Shown: positions 35,147-45,045 of the stretch, one piece after another
How positions within the stretch are numbered: position 1 is the stretch's first letter
Layout: the number at the start of each line of letters is the position of its first letter
Assembly: GCF_001598375.1 (NCBI RefSeq)
Contig: NZ_BCYV01000007.1
Span: 1 to 64,000, forward strand
Reading direction: 5' to 3'
Length of the DNA: 64,000 nt
Source of the DNA: Novosphingobium capsulatum NBRC 12533
GTDB taxonomy: Bacteria; Pseudomonadota; Alphaproteobacteria; Sphingomonadales; Sphingomonadaceae
The notes under the pieces: model-generated
Database searches by the model: none
Seen by the model: the letters and a program-made list of their open reading frames with translations, nothing else
What the model was told of the DNA's origin: nothing
Translations under genes and position numbers: made by a program

Positions 35147-37033
35147 ATGCGTCCATTTCGCCTTGCGGTGCCCGTCATTGCCGCCGCCGTTCCGCTGCTG
35201 GCCTGGCCCGTGGCGGCGCAGGCCGCGCCCTTTGCCCTGGCGCCGGTCCTGACCGACAACGTGGTGTTGCAGCGGGGCAAGCCGGTGCCCCTGCGCGGGA
35301 TGGGGGAGCCGGGCAGCGTGGTCCATGCCAGCCTGGATGACGGTGCCTTGCCAGACGCGACCGTGGCGGCCGATGGAACATGGCAGATTGCTTTGCCTGC
35401 GCAGGCTGCGGGGGGCGGCCACCGCTTGCGCTTTGCCACGTCGACCGGGCAGCAGACGCAGCTTGCCAATGTGGCATTTGGCGACGTGTTCCTGTGTTCG
35501 GGCCAGTCCAACATGGAGTTCACGCTGCGCCACGCCACCAATGCCGACGTGGTGATTGCGGGCAGCGCCAATCCCGATCTGCGCCTGTTCAACGTACCCA
35601 AGCAAAGCAGCCTGACACCGCAACCGCAATTCGGTGCCGGCGTGGCCTGGGCGCCGGCTGGCCCGGCAAGCACGCCTGATTTTTCTGCCGTCTGCTATTT
35701 CATGGGCGCCAGCCTTCAGGCGACGCGCAAGGTGCCGGTGGGCCTGATCGCGGCATCGTGGGGCGGTTCGATCATCGAGGATTGGATGTCACCGGCGGCC
35801 GTGCGCCAAGCCGGTGGGCACGACGATGATTTGGAGCTGCTGGCCCTGCGCCGGCGCGATCCGGCTGCGGCCGAGCAGGCCTGGGGCAAGCAGTTGCGTG
35901 CCTTTTTCGCGCGCACGGCGGGGAAGGGGGCGGCCCGCAGCGCCGACGTGGGCAAGTTGTGGGAAGACTGGGGCGATCCGGCCTATGCCCGGTTTGACGG
36001 CACCGCCACCTATACCGCCACGGTCAGGCTCAGCGCGCAACAGGCCCGAGCCGCCCGCGCGCTGCGTCTGGGCGTGGTCGACGATATCGACCAGACGCTG
36101 GTCAACGGCGTGGCGGTGGGCGCGGGGGTGGGCTGGAACACGCAGCGCCACTATATGCTGCCGGCCGGCAGCCTGCACGCCGGCACCAATACGATCACCG
36201 TCAACGTGCTCGATACCGGCAGCGGCGGCGGCATGCATGGCGATAGCCTGCCGGCCCTGGAACTGGCCGAAGGCAGCATCCCGATTGCCGGATGGCAGGT
36301 GGTCCAGGGCATGCCGCTGGCGCGTGCCGGCAAGATTCCGATGCCGCCATGGATCGCGGCGAGCGGGCTGACCACGCTGTACAACGGCATGATCGCCCCG
36401 CTGGGCGATATCCCGCTGGCCGGCATCGCCTGGTACCAGGGGGAATCGAATGCCGGCGATGCAACCGGCTATCGTGGCTTGCTGCGCGCGCTGATCGCCG
36501 ATTGGCGCAGCCGCTTTGCCACGCGGCCTTTCGGCATCGTGCAGATTGCCGGTTATGGCCCACTGGTGGCTGGCCCAACCGATGCCTTCTGGCCCCGGAT
36601 CCGCGAGGCGCAGCGCGATGTGGCGGCCAGCGATCCCGACGCCGGCCTGGCCGTGGCGATCGACGTAGGTGACCCTGACGATATCCACCCCACGCGCAAG
36701 AAGCCGGTGGGCCAACGGCTGGCCCAGGCCCTGGCCGGCAAGTCGGTTGCCGCGCTGCCGGTGGTGCTGCGCGAGGGCAACGACAAGGTGCGGCTGCGCT
36801 TCAACCGGCCATTGCGGGTGATCGGCGATGCCGTGCCGATCGGCTTTGAGCTGTGCGATGCGGCAGGCCATTGCCGGTTTGCCCCGGCAAAGCTGGACGC
36901 CCCCGATACGGTGGCCATCCCCGTGCGCACTGGTGACGTGACACTGCGGTATCTCTGGGCAGATAGCCCGGTGGTCAACCTGTTCGATGCCGATGGCAGC
37001 CCGCTGAGCCCCTTCACTATGCCGATACCCTGA
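35147..37033 (+). CDS. CE20-like carbohydrate acetylesterase (SASA family)
   Basis: This 628-residue exported protein has a signal peptide ending near AQAA. The SGNH/SASA catalytic domain opens with FLCSGQSNMEFTLR (nucleophile Ser about residue 120) and closes with the Asp/His block DDIHPTRKKPVGQRLA (about 508-511). Between them, residues ~270-370 form an inserted beta-sandwich (TATYTATVRLSAQQARAARA). This split layout is that of xyloglucan acetylesterases of family CE20 in Xanthomonas; sialate O-acetylesterase is the older label for the family. It should remove acetyl groups from xyloglucan side chains. Confidence 0.8.
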   Translation: MRPFRLAVPVIAAAVPLLAWPVAAQAAPFALAPVLTDNVVLQRGKPVPLRGMGEPGSVVHASLDDGALPDATVAADGTWQIALPAQAAGGGHRLRFATSTGQQTQLANVAFGDVFLCSGQSNMEFTLRHATNADVVIAGSANPDLRLFNVPKQSSLTPQPQFGAGVAWAPAGPASTPDFSAVCYFMGASLQATRKVPVGLIAASWGGSIIEDWMSPAAVRQAGGHDDDLELLALRRRDPAAAEQAWGKQLRAFFARTAGKGAARSADVGKLWEDWGDPAYARFDGTATYTATVRLSAQQARAARALRLGVVDDIDQTLVNGVAVGAGVGWNTQRHYMLPAGSLHAGTNTITVNVLDTGSGGGMHGDSLPALELAEGSIPIAGWQVVQGMPLARAGKIPMPPWIAASGLTTLYNGMIAPLGDIPLAGIAWYQGESNAGDATGYRGLLRALIADWRSRFATRPFGIVQIAGYGPLVAGPTDAFWPRIREAQRDVAASDPDAGLAVAIDVGDPDDIHPTRKKPVGQRLAQALAGKSVAALPVVLREGNDKVRLRFNRPLRVIGDAVPIGFELCDAAGHCRFAPAKLDAPDTVAIPVRTGDVTLRYLWADSPVVNLFDADGSPLSPFTMPIP

Positions 37034-37068
37034 TCACCCCGTCTCTCGCCTGGTCGATACGCGCCGCG

Positions 37069-37082
37069 CGATAGCGGTATCA
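37069..37082. promoter_or_regulatory. operator-like site upstream of the LacI gene
   Basis: CGATAGCGGTATCA matches the locus palindrome TGATAGCGCTATCA at 12 of 14 positions. It lies 63 nt before the LacI-family gene, so the regulator may control itself. Confidence 0.45.
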
Positions 37083-37144
37083 ATTTGGTATCGGGTTGGC
37101 CGTTTCGCTTGCATGCCGCATTGGCGGGGCTTAGGACGGCGGGG

Positions 37145-38218
37145 ATGACTGATCAGGACAACGGCCGCGTCAAGCGTGGGCAACGCCGGGGGGCGCGTGG
37201 ACCGACGGTGGCCGATGTCGCGCGCCTGGCGCAGGTTTCGCCGATGACGGTGTCGCGCGTGGTCAACAGCGATCCCAAAGTGCACGAGGCCACCCGCGCC
37301 AAGGTGGAAAAGGCCATTGCCGAACTGGGCTATGTGCCCAACCTGGCGGCGCGCAGCCTGGCGGGGGGCCGGCAGTGCCGCATCGGCCTGCTCCATTCCA
37401 ACCCGAGTTCGGCCTATCTCAGCGAGTTTCTGGTCGGATCGAACGAGCAGGCCAACGCCATGGGCGCGCAACTGCTGGTCGAGCATTTCGAGGAAGAGGC
37501 CAGCCGCGAAGCGCTGGCGGCCAAGCTCTTGTCGCACCGCGTTGATGCCGTGCTGCTGCCGCCGCCCCTGTCTGACGATGGGCTGCTGCTGGAATGCATC
37601 AACCGCGCCGGGCTCGTCATGGCGCAGGTCGCCACCGGAGCGCCGTCGCCGCTGGCCCATGCCGTAACCATCGATGACGAGGCGGCCGCCTATGCGCTGA
37701 CCGCGCGGCTCACCGGGCTGGGACATCGGCGGATCGGCTTTATCGGCGGCGCGCCCAACCAGACCGCCAGCGCCCTGCGCCGCAACGGCTATCGCCGCGC
37801 CTTGGCCGAAGCGGGCATCGATGGCGATCGGCGCCTGGAAACCACCGGCGATTTCACGTTCCGTTCGGGCATGGATTGCGCGCTGGCGCTGCTCTCGCTC
37901 GACGAGCCGCCCACGGCGATCTTTGCCAGCAACGACGACATGGCCGCCGCCACCGTCGCCGCGGCGCACCGTATGGGGCTGGACGTGCCGCGCCAGCTAT
38001 CGGTCTGCGGGTTCGACGATACGGCATCGGCGACCAATGTCTGGCCGGAACTCACCACCGCGCGCCAGCCGGTGGCCGATATGGCACGCGAAGCCGTGCG
38101 CCTCTTGGTGGACAGCGTGTTTGACCCCAAGGCCCGCGCGCCGCGCCATGTGCGGGTCGATTTCTCGCTGGTGCTGCGCGCATCCGACGCCACGTTGACC
38201 GCGCCTCGCGCCGGTTAA
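37145..38218 (+). CDS. LacI-family transcriptional regulator of the xyloglucan locus
   Basis: This 357-residue protein has an N-terminal LacI helix-turn-helix (TVADVARLAQVSPMTVSRVV) with hinge helix (GYVPNLAARSLAGG). The sugar-binding-protein-like domain follows (RIGFIGGAPNQTASALRRNG, PTAIFASNDDMAAATVAAAH, LSVCGFDDTASATNVWPELT). It sits between the acetylesterase and TonB receptor genes of the locus. TAGCGCTA-centred palindromes close to the xyl-box of XylR regulators stand at the promoters of the locus and upstream of this gene. It is therefore the likely repressor, released by a xylose- or xyloglucan-derived sugar. Confidence 0.85.
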   Translation: MTDQDNGRVKRGQRRGARGPTVADVARLAQVSPMTVSRVVNSDPKVHEATRAKVEKAIAELGYVPNLAARSLAGGRQCRIGLLHSNPSSAYLSEFLVGSNEQANAMGAQLLVEHFEEEASREALAAKLLSHRVDAVLLPPPLSDDGLLLECINRAGLVMAQVATGAPSPLAHAVTIDDEAAAYALTARLTGLGHRRIGFIGGAPNQTASALRRNGYRRALAEAGIDGDRRLETTGDFTFRSGMDCALALLSLDEPPTAIFASNDDMAAATVAAAHRMGLDVPRQLSVCGFDDTASATNVWPELTTARQPVADMAREAVRLLVDSVFDPKARAPRHVRVDFSLVLRASDATLTAPRAG

Positions 38219-38741
38219 TCCGTACCCGGCCATCCCGCGCAATGCGGGGGAACGGATCACGCCATTTTCGCTACGCGCGCTTGCGGTGACCACGCACGAA
38301 TAGTGGGTGACCGTTGCGGCTTTGCCACAGTCCTGCAATCGTTTTAGCGCTATCGCCAGGCCATTTGCTGCGCCTCTCGCACCGCAAAAGAGCGTGCGAT
38401 AAATCCTAGTTATCTCATTGATACGATAATTCTAAGTAATTGAATTAAAACAAATGATGCAAAGCGGCATAAATTGCCGATTTGTTGCCGAATGCGGCTG
38501 TCCAGCGGCAAGCCCGCAGCACGGCGGGCGTTTGGCAATAATCCGGTTTGCGAATCGTGTGTTGAAATGGTAGCGTTAACGCAGATGAGGTGCTCTGACA
38601 CACGGAGCAATCAGGAGGGGGCTCTAAGGGAAATAGATCTGTTTCTCGCCATTGCCGCGCGTCTCTCACGACGCTGAGATCGGCATGGAAATATCTGTAA
38701 AAACTACATTTCTTTAGAGATAGCCTTAATTGGGAGGGGTT
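38219..38741. other. regulatory intergenic region before the TonB receptor gene
   Basis: These ~520 nt contain no gene. They hold a weak copy of the locus palindrome (TTTTAGCGCTATCG, 38342-38355), an AT-rich stretch at about 38400-38470, and a second copy near a possible promoter at 38548-38581. The distance to the gene implies a long 5' untranslated leader if transcription starts near 38585. Confidence 0.5.
38548..38581 (+). promoter_or_regulatory. possible promoter with xyl-box-like operator for the TonB receptor gene
   Basis: TTGCGA (38548-38553) and TAGCGT (38571-38576) are 17 nt apart, a weak promoter. The operator-like TGGTAGCGTTAACG (38568-38581) covers the -10 box and matches the published xyl-box TGGTAGCGCTAACA at 12 of 14 positions. 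Confidence 0.45.
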
Positions 38742-41700
38742 ATGCACAACGTTTTCGGGCGCAGCACGCGCCGCAATGCGCGCAAGATCGGTTTTCTTGT
38801 CACGTCCAGCATGGTGATGGCCGCCTCGCTGGTGGCCGGCACCGCCCATGCGCAGGAAGCCGCTGCCGCCACAGACGCCGGCAAGGCCGCCGCTGCCGAT
38901 GAGCCCGGCGTGCCGTCGATCATCGTTACCGGTATTCGCGGCTCGCTGAGCAACGCTCTCAACACCAAGCGCAATTCGCAGGTGATCGTGGACTCGATCT
39001 CTGCCCAGGACATCGGCGCGCTGCCCGACCGCACCGTTTCCGAAGCCCTGCAGCGCGTGCCCGGCATCACCCTGCAGCGTACCGGCGACGTCAACACCCT
39101 GGAAGGCAGCGACCCCGGCCGCGTGCCGGCCGAAGGTGGCGGCGTGTTTATCCGTGGCCTTTCCTGGACGCGCAGCGAGATCAATGGCCACGACGTGTTC
39201 TCTGCCAACAGCGGCCGTGGCCTGAGCTTTGAAGACGTTTCGCCTGACCTGATGGGCGCAGTCGACGTCTACAAGACCCCGTCGGCCGACATGGTCGAAG
39301 GCGGCATTGCCGGCATCGTCGACCTGCGCACCCGCAAGCCGCTCGACAGCAAGAACTTCGTCGCCGTTTCGGGTGACTGGAACTATGCCGACAAGCGCAA
39401 GGAAGGCTTCTTCTCGGGCAATGCCGTGATCAGCCACCGCTGGGACACGCCCGGCGGCACCCAGATCGGCCTGCAGCTTTCCGCATCCACCGGCAAGACC
39501 GGCAACCGCACCGACGCGATCCAGACCGGATCGATCAGCACGACAACGCTGCCAGCGGCGCAATCGGGTCTCCCGGCCGGCACCACCGTGGCCCTGCCCA
39601 GTGGCCTGGGCTATCGCTCGGTCGAATGGACGCAGGTGCGCCACTCGTATGACGCGGTGCTGCAGATCAAGCCGTCGTCCAGCCTGCTGTTCACCTTTGA
39701 AGGCATGATTGCCAAGGTGACGCCGCGTGACGCTGAAAATGCCGTGCAGATCAACGACCAGAACGGCGGTTTCAGCCTCGATCCCAGCTTCACCTTCACC
39801 GGGCCGCAGCACACCCTGGCCTCGGGCACGCTGACCAATGCGCAGCTGGTCTATGACAGCCGCGTTGGCCAGCAGGACAAGGTCACCCGCGAATTCTATG
39901 GCAGCATGTTCTGGACGCCGACCGATCACCTGACGGTGAGCGTCGATGTCGATCACGTCAACTCGCACGCCAGCGTCTATAGCATGACCGCGTTCGACGG
40001 TTTCGGCCTGAACGGCGGCCGGCCCAACGTGGCGTTCAACCTGACTGGTGACCGGCCCAGCCTCACCTTCAGCGAAAATGGCCTGAGCCTGAGCGATCCG
40101 GCCAACTATTTCTGGTACGCTGCCATGCAGCACAACGAGAACAACCGCGCATCCTCGTGGGCGGAACGCGCCGACGTGACCTACACGCTTGATGACGGCA
40201 ACTTCTTCAAGTCGTTCAAGGTTGGCCTGCGCAACACTGCCAAGGACTTGGTCACGCAGTCGACCAACTACAACTGGGGCCTGCTCAGCACCGCCTATTG
40301 GGGTGGCGGCACGCCGATCTACCTTAACCAGGACCCGGGCAACGTGGGCCTGCCGGGCCAGACTACGCGCCTCAATTTCGGCAACTTCATGGGCGGGAAC
40401 GTCAATGTGCCGGGCGGCTGGTTCCCTTCGGTTGGCTTGCTCGACAAGGGGGCAGCCAATGCCTACAAGTATCTGGTTACCACGCAGAGCGGCAATGGCG
40501 GCTGGTCGCCGCTGACCGATGCGGCCTTCAATGGCAGCGCTGGCAACAACAACGCCTATGGCACCAATACCCAGACCGAAAAGACGCTGGCCGGTTATGC
40601 CATGGCGAGCTTTGGCGAAGACAGCGGCCTGCTCGGCCGGTTCGATGGCAACATCGGCGTCCGCGTGATCCGCACCCGCACCACGGCGGTTGGCGCCATC
40701 TTCCTGCCCTCGCTCAGCTCTTCGTCGTCGAACTCGCAGACGGCGGCGGCGTGTATCGCCACCAATGGCGCCGCGGCGTGCCAGGCGCTGGTCAATGCCG
40801 CGACGTTCGTGGGCGATGGCAGCAAGACCCCGGTCGACGCGCGCAACAGCTATACCGACGTGCTGCCGACGCTCAACACGCGGTTCTACCTGAACGACAA
40901 GACCATCCTGCGCTTTGCGGTGGGCAAGACGATTTATCGCCCGAGCTTCACCGACCTGCAGGCCAACCAAACCTATGCCTATACCTTCCAGGCGGACGGC
41001 TTCACCCCGGCGGTGGTCGCCCCCCGTACCCTGACGGGCGGCAACCCCTATCTCAAGCCGATCCGCGCCTGGAACTTTGACGCCAGCTTCGAATACTATT
41101 TCGGCAAGGCCAATGCCGTGACGCTGGCCGCGTTCTTCAAGGACGTGTCGAACTACATCAGCCCCCAGGCATCGACCGTTACGCTGACGCGCAATGGCGT
41201 GACGCAGGATTTCCAGGTCAACATCCCGGTCAACGGCGGGCATGGCACGATCAAGGGCGTGGAAGCGGGTTACACCATGTTCTTCGATAGCCTGCCCGGT
41301 GCGCTGTCGGGCCTGGGCTTCAACGGCAACTATACGTTCATCGCCAGCACCGGTGGGCGCAACCCGTCCAACCCGCAGCTGGCGCCGGGCAGCCTGCTGC
41401 CGGGCAACCTGCCGATGCAGGGCCTGTCCAAGCATTCGTTCAACGCGGCTCTGCTCTATGAAAAGTATGGGATTTCGGCGCGCCTCGCTTACAACTGGCG
41501 CTCGGAATACTTGGCCAACGCCAACGGTGCCAACGTCAACCAGCCGGTGTGGAACGAAGCCTATGGCCAGCTCGACGCGTCGTTCATCGTCGATGTGAAC
41601 AGCCATCTCAAGGTCGGCCTCCAGGCGCAGAACCTGCTCAAGGCCAAGACCTATATCGATGTTGGCCCGGCCAGCCTGCACCCGCGCTATGCCTGGGAAG

Positions 41701-41744
41701 AAACCGACCGCCACATCGCGTTCCTCGTCCGCTCGAAGTTCTGA
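38742..41744 (+). CDS. TonB-dependent receptor, Xanthomonas/Caulobacter carbohydrate type
   Basis: This 1000-residue outer-membrane protein follows GGGAGGGG and has a signal peptide ending near AHAQ. The plug carries the signature of the large TonB_Xanth_Caul family: TGIRGSLSNALNTKRNSQVI, VDSISAQDIGALPDRTVSEA and VFIRGLSWTRSEING. The C-terminus RSKF fits a barrel. This class typically imports oligosaccharides. With xyloglucan hydrolases on both sides, xyloglucan oligosaccharides are the probable ligand. The two halogenase-like genes follow in the same direction. Confidence 0.88.
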   Translation: MHNVFGRSTRRNARKIGFLVTSSMVMAASLVAGTAHAQEAAAATDAGKAAAADEPGVPSIIVTGIRGSLSNALNTKRNSQVIVDSISAQDIGALPDRTVSEALQRVPGITLQRTGDVNTLEGSDPGRVPAEGGGVFIRGLSWTRSEINGHDVFSANSGRGLSFEDVSPDLMGAVDVYKTPSADMVEGGIAGIVDLRTRKPLDSKNFVAVSGDWNYADKRKEGFFSGNAVISHRWDTPGGTQIGLQLSASTGKTGNRTDAIQTGSISTTTLPAAQSGLPAGTTVALPSGLGYRSVEWTQVRHSYDAVLQIKPSSSLLFTFEGMIAKVTPRDAENAVQINDQNGGFSLDPSFTFTGPQHTLASGTLTNAQLVYDSRVGQQDKVTREFYGSMFWTPTDHLTVSVDVDHVNSHASVYSMTAFDGFGLNGGRPNVAFNLTGDRPSLTFSENGLSLSDPANYFWYAAMQHNENNRASSWAERADVTYTLDDGNFFKSFKVGLRNTAKDLVTQSTNYNWGLLSTAYWGGGTPIYLNQDPGNVGLPGQTTRLNFGNFMGGNVNVPGGWFPSVGLLDKGAANAYKYLVTTQSGNGGWSPLTDAAFNGSAGNNNAYGTNTQTEKTLAGYAMASFGEDSGLLGRFDGNIGVRVIRTRTTAVGAIFLPSLSSSSSNSQTAAACIATNGAAACQALVNAATFVGDGSKTPVDARNSYTDVLPTLNTRFYLNDKTILRFAVGKTIYRPSFTDLQANQTYAYTFQADGFTPAVVAPRTLTGGNPYLKPIRAWNFDASFEYYFGKANAVTLAAFFKDVSNYISPQASTVTLTRNGVTQDFQVNIPVNGGHGTIKGVEAGYTMFFDSLPGALSGLGFNGNYTFIASTGGRNPSNPQLAPGSLLPGNLPMQGLSKHSFNAALLYEKYGISARLAYNWRSEYLANANGANVNQPVWNEAYGQLDASFIVDVNSHLKVGLQAQNLLKAKTYIDVGPASLHPRYAWEETDRHIAFLVRSKF

Positions 41745-41844
41745 TAGCGGCGGTATCTTGCTCCACACGGCCGGCTCCGGTTATCTCATGCCCCTGTTCC
41801 GCACAGGCGCATGAGACCGGGGCCGGAACGGGGAAGAGGATGTG

Positions 41845-43338
41845 ATGAACGAGGCAGCGATCCGATCGATCACCATCCTGGGCGGTGGCACGGCCGGTTG
41901 GATGGCAGCCACGCTTCTGGCCAAGGCGTTCGATGGGCAACCCTTGCGCATTACCCTGGTGGAATCCGAAGAGATCGGGATCATCGGGGTGGGCGAGGCG
42001 ACCGTGCCGCTGTTCCGCCTGTTCAACGACAGGCTTGGCCTGGATGAGCATGCCTTCCTGCAGGCGACGATGGGCGCCTACAAGCTGGGCATCGAGTTCT
42101 GCGATTGGGGGCAAGTGGGCAATACCCACTTCCATGGCTTTGGCGATTATGGCGAGCCGATCGGCGGGATTGCCCCGCACCATCATTGGCTGCGCCTGGC
42201 CCGATCGGGCGAAGCCGCACCGATCGATGACTATTCCGCGCCCTATGCTCTGGCGCAGCGTGGCAAGTTCACGCCGGCCGATCCGCGGCAGCCACGCTAT
42301 TCCCACGCCTATCATTTCGATGCGGTGCTCTATGCCCGCTATCTGCGCAACCTGGCGGAAAGCTGGGGCGTGACGCGGGTGGAAGGCCGCGTGGTCGATG
42401 TGCCGCTCGATCCGCAGACCGGGCATATCCGCGCCTTGCACCTGGCCGATGGGCAGGTGGTGGATGGCGAATTCTTCGTCGATTGCACCGGCTTTGCCGC
42501 CGAGCTGATCGGCAAGCGCCTGGGCACGGCCTATGTCGACTGGTCGCACTGGCTGCCGTGTGACAGCGCCATTGCGGTGCCATCGGCGCGGCACGATCCG
42601 CCCGCGCCGTTCACCCGCTCCACCGCGCTGGCGGCGGGTTGGCAATGGCGCATTCCCTTGCAGCACCGCGAAGGCAACGGCATCGTCTATGCCTCGGCCT
42701 ACATGAGCGATGCGGCGGCAGAAGACGCGTTGCTCGGCAGCCTGGGCGGCGCGCCATTGGCCAATCCGCGCCGCTTCCGCTTTACCGCCGGGCGGCGCGA
42801 GGCATTCTGGCAGCGCAATTGCGTGGCCCTGGGTTTTGCCAGCGGGTTCCTGGAGCCGCTGGAATCCACCGGCATCCAGCTGATCCAGAACGGCATCGGC
42901 CGCTTGATCGAGTTTTTCCCCGATCGCCATTTCGATCCGCGCGTGGCGGCCGAATACAACCGCGTGTGCCAGGTGGAATGGGACCGCATCCGCGATTTCA
43001 TCATCGCCCACTATTGCGTGTCGCAGCGGCCCGAGCCGTTCTGGCAGGCCGCGCGCGCCATGGACCTGCCCGATACCCTGCAGCAAAAGCTCGATAGCTG
43101 GTACGCGACGGGCAAGATCCCGCTGCTCGATGGGGAATCCTATCAAGAGCCGAGCTGGGCGGCGATCCTGCTGGGCAATGGCGTTTTGCCGCAGCGCCAC
43201 GATCCGCTGATCGACGCGCTGCCGATCGACATGCTGCGCGCGCACATGGCCCGCCGCCGCGAGGATCTGGCGCGCATGGGCCGGTCTGCACCCGATCACC
43301 GCTTTTACCTTGCCCGCCATTGCCAGGCCGCGGCCTGA
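41845..43338 (+). CDS. flavin-dependent tryptophan-halogenase-like protein 1
   Basis: This is 497 residues from the ATG at 41845, just behind AGAGGA; a GTG at 41842 is also possible. It has the FAD motif ITILGGGTAGWMAATLLA, the family segment IGVGEATVP, the lysine of the halogenase active site in YKLGIEF, the GWQWRIPLQ motif and the conserved Glu in FLEPLESTGIQLIQ. It belongs to the PF04820 halogenase family, and both catalytic residues appear kept. Members beside TonB receptors in Xanthomonas and sphingomonads form a subgroup, and several brominate indole-like compounds in vitro. Why they sit in sugar loci is unclear. Confidence 0.82.
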   Translation: MNEAAIRSITILGGGTAGWMAATLLAKAFDGQPLRITLVESEEIGIIGVGEATVPLFRLFNDRLGLDEHAFLQATMGAYKLGIEFCDWGQVGNTHFHGFGDYGEPIGGIAPHHHWLRLARSGEAAPIDDYSAPYALAQRGKFTPADPRQPRYSHAYHFDAVLYARYLRNLAESWGVTRVEGRVVDVPLDPQTGHIRALHLADGQVVDGEFFVDCTGFAAELIGKRLGTAYVDWSHWLPCDSAIAVPSARHDPPAPFTRSTALAAGWQWRIPLQHREGNGIVYASAYMSDAAAEDALLGSLGGAPLANPRRFRFTAGRREAFWQRNCVALGFASGFLEPLESTGIQLIQNGIGRLIEFFPDRHFDPRVAAEYNRVCQVEWDRIRDFIIAHYCVSQRPEPFWQAARAMDLPDTLQQKLDSWYATGKIPLLDGESYQEPSWAAILLGNGVLPQRHDPLIDALPIDMLRAHMARRREDLARMGRSAPDHRFYLARHCQAAA

Positions 43339-43354
43339 CCGATCGGATCACCCC

Positions 43355-44902
43355 ATGCCGCACGACACCGCGCCTTCCCACATCCGTTCCATCGTCATCG
43401 CCGGTGGCGGCACCGCTGGCTGGATGGTGGCTGCCGCGCTTTCGCGCACGATTGCCCCGCACCGTTGCCGCATTACGCTGGTCGAATCCGAAACCATCGG
43501 CACGATCGGGGTGGGCGAAGCGACCATCCCGCCGATCCAGACGTTCAACCAGGTTATCGGGCTGGACGAGGCGGCGTTTCTCCAGGCGACCAAGGGCACG
43601 TTCAAGCTGGGCATCGAATTTGCCGGCTGGCGCGCGCGAGGCCACAGCTATTTCCACCCGTTCGGCCGGCAGGGCAACGATTTTGGCGGCACGCAATTCC
43701 ACCAGCACTGGTTGCGCGCCCAGGCGCTGGGTGATGATACCCCGCTCGGCGCGTTCTCGCTCAATGAACAGGCCGCTTATGCCGGCAAGATGCGGCAGCC
43801 CGATGGCGATCCACGCTCGGTCTATTCCACCTTTTCCTATGCCTATCATTTCGATGCCACGCTCTATGGCCAGCATCTGCGTACCTTGGCCGAAGAGCGC
43901 GGGGTGGAGCGCCGCGAAGGGCTGATCGAAGAAGTCGTGCTCGACGGCGAGAGCGGCCGCATCGCCAGCCTGCGGCTGGACGATGGCGGCATGCTGGATG
44001 GCGATCTGTTCATTGATTGCACCGGCCTGCGCAGCCTGTTGCTGGGGCAGGCGCTGGGCGTGCCGTTCGAAGACTGGACGCATTTTCTGCCGTGCAACCG
44101 GGCCTTGGCCGTGCCGACAGACTGTGTCGACCTCATGCGCCCTTATACGCGCTCGACCGCTCATGAGGCCGGCTGGCAATGGCGCATTCCGCTGCAACAT
44201 CGCATGGGCAACGGCATGGTCTATAGCGCCGAACATTGGAGCGATGACCAGGCCCATGCCGCGCTGATGGCCAATTTGGATGGCCAGCCGCTGGCCGATC
44301 CGCGCCTGATCCGCTTTACCACCGGCCGCCGGGTGCAGAGCTGGGCCAAGAACTGCGTGGCGATCGGCCTTTCGGCCGGATTTCTGGAGCCGCTGGAATC
44401 GACCAGCATCCATCTGGTCCAGATTGCCGTGGCCAAGTTGCTCAACTGGTTTCCCGACATGGGCTTCGACCCCATGACCATGGCCGAGTTCAACCGCCAG
44501 ATTGCCAACGAATACGACCGTATCCGCGATTTTCTGGTGCTGCACTATCACGCCAACGAGCGCGAAGGGGAACCGTTCTGGGACCAGTGCCGGACCGGCG
44601 CGATCCCGGATTCGCTGGCGGAAAAGATCGCCATGTTCCGCCGCAGCGGGCGGCTGCTGTCACGCGAAACCGATCTGTTTCAAGACGCCAGCTGGCTCGC
44701 CGTGCTGATCGGCCAGGGCGTCATGCCCCAGGCCCACGATCCACTGACCGAAAGCCTGCGCCCGCTGGAACTGGACCAGATGCTGCGCGGCATGCGTGAC
44801 CTGATTGGGCGCGCAGCACAGGCCATGCGCGGCCAGGCCGATCACCTTGCCAGGATCGGCGGCAGGATCGCCAACGCCCAGCGGGAAGCGGCGCTGGGCT
44901 GA
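43355..44902 (+). CDS. flavin-dependent tryptophan-halogenase-like protein 2
   Basis: This 515-residue protein starts 17 nt after the first halogenase gene. The same motifs are present: SIVIAGGGTAGWMVAAALS, IGVGEATIPP, FKLGIEFAGW, GWQWRIPLQH and FLEPLESTSIHLVQ. It is clearly a paralogue of the gene before it but well diverged, so the duplication is old and both copies are probably kept for distinct roles. It ends the receptor-halogenase-halogenase group before the GH31 operon. The native substrate is unknown. Confidence 0.82.
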   Translation: MPHDTAPSHIRSIVIAGGGTAGWMVAAALSRTIAPHRCRITLVESETIGTIGVGEATIPPIQTFNQVIGLDEAAFLQATKGTFKLGIEFAGWRARGHSYFHPFGRQGNDFGGTQFHQHWLRAQALGDDTPLGAFSLNEQAAYAGKMRQPDGDPRSVYSTFSYAYHFDATLYGQHLRTLAEERGVERREGLIEEVVLDGESGRIASLRLDDGGMLDGDLFIDCTGLRSLLLGQALGVPFEDWTHFLPCNRALAVPTDCVDLMRPYTRSTAHEAGWQWRIPLQHRMGNGMVYSAEHWSDDQAHAALMANLDGQPLADPRLIRFTTGRRVQSWAKNCVAIGLSAGFLEPLESTSIHLVQIAVAKLLNWFPDMGFDPMTMAEFNRQIANEYDRIRDFLVLHYHANEREGEPFWDQCRTGAIPDSLAEKIAMFRRSGRLLSRETDLFQDASWLAVLIGQGVMPQAHDPLTESLRPLELDQMLRGMRDLIGRAAQAMRGQADHLARIGGRIANAQREAALG

Positions 44903-44937
44903 CCACCGGCCGGGAAAAGGCAAGGCGCGATAACCAG

Positions 44938-44977
44938 TTGCCAAGCCAGCATCGGCACCATAATGATAGCGCTATCA
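44938..44977 (+). promoter_or_regulatory. promoter with perfect palindromic operator for the GH31 operon
   Basis: TTGCCA (44938-44943) and TAATGA (44961-44966) are separated by 17 nt. TGATAGCGCTATCA (44964-44977) is a perfect 14-bp palindrome covering the -10/start region, the best copy of the locus operator. Repression by the LacI protein is expected. Confidence 0.7.
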
Positions 44978-45045
44978 CTCGACTGCGCGGGTTAAACCAC
45001 GGTTTGGCTGCGACAGAATTAACGAGACGGGAAGGGACCAATCGC

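Noticed and set aside
38445..41768. An open frame of about 1100 codons opposite the carbohydrate TonB receptor
   Set aside because: Same reason: it has no signal peptide, family motif or ribosome site and covers a well-supported gene on the other strand.
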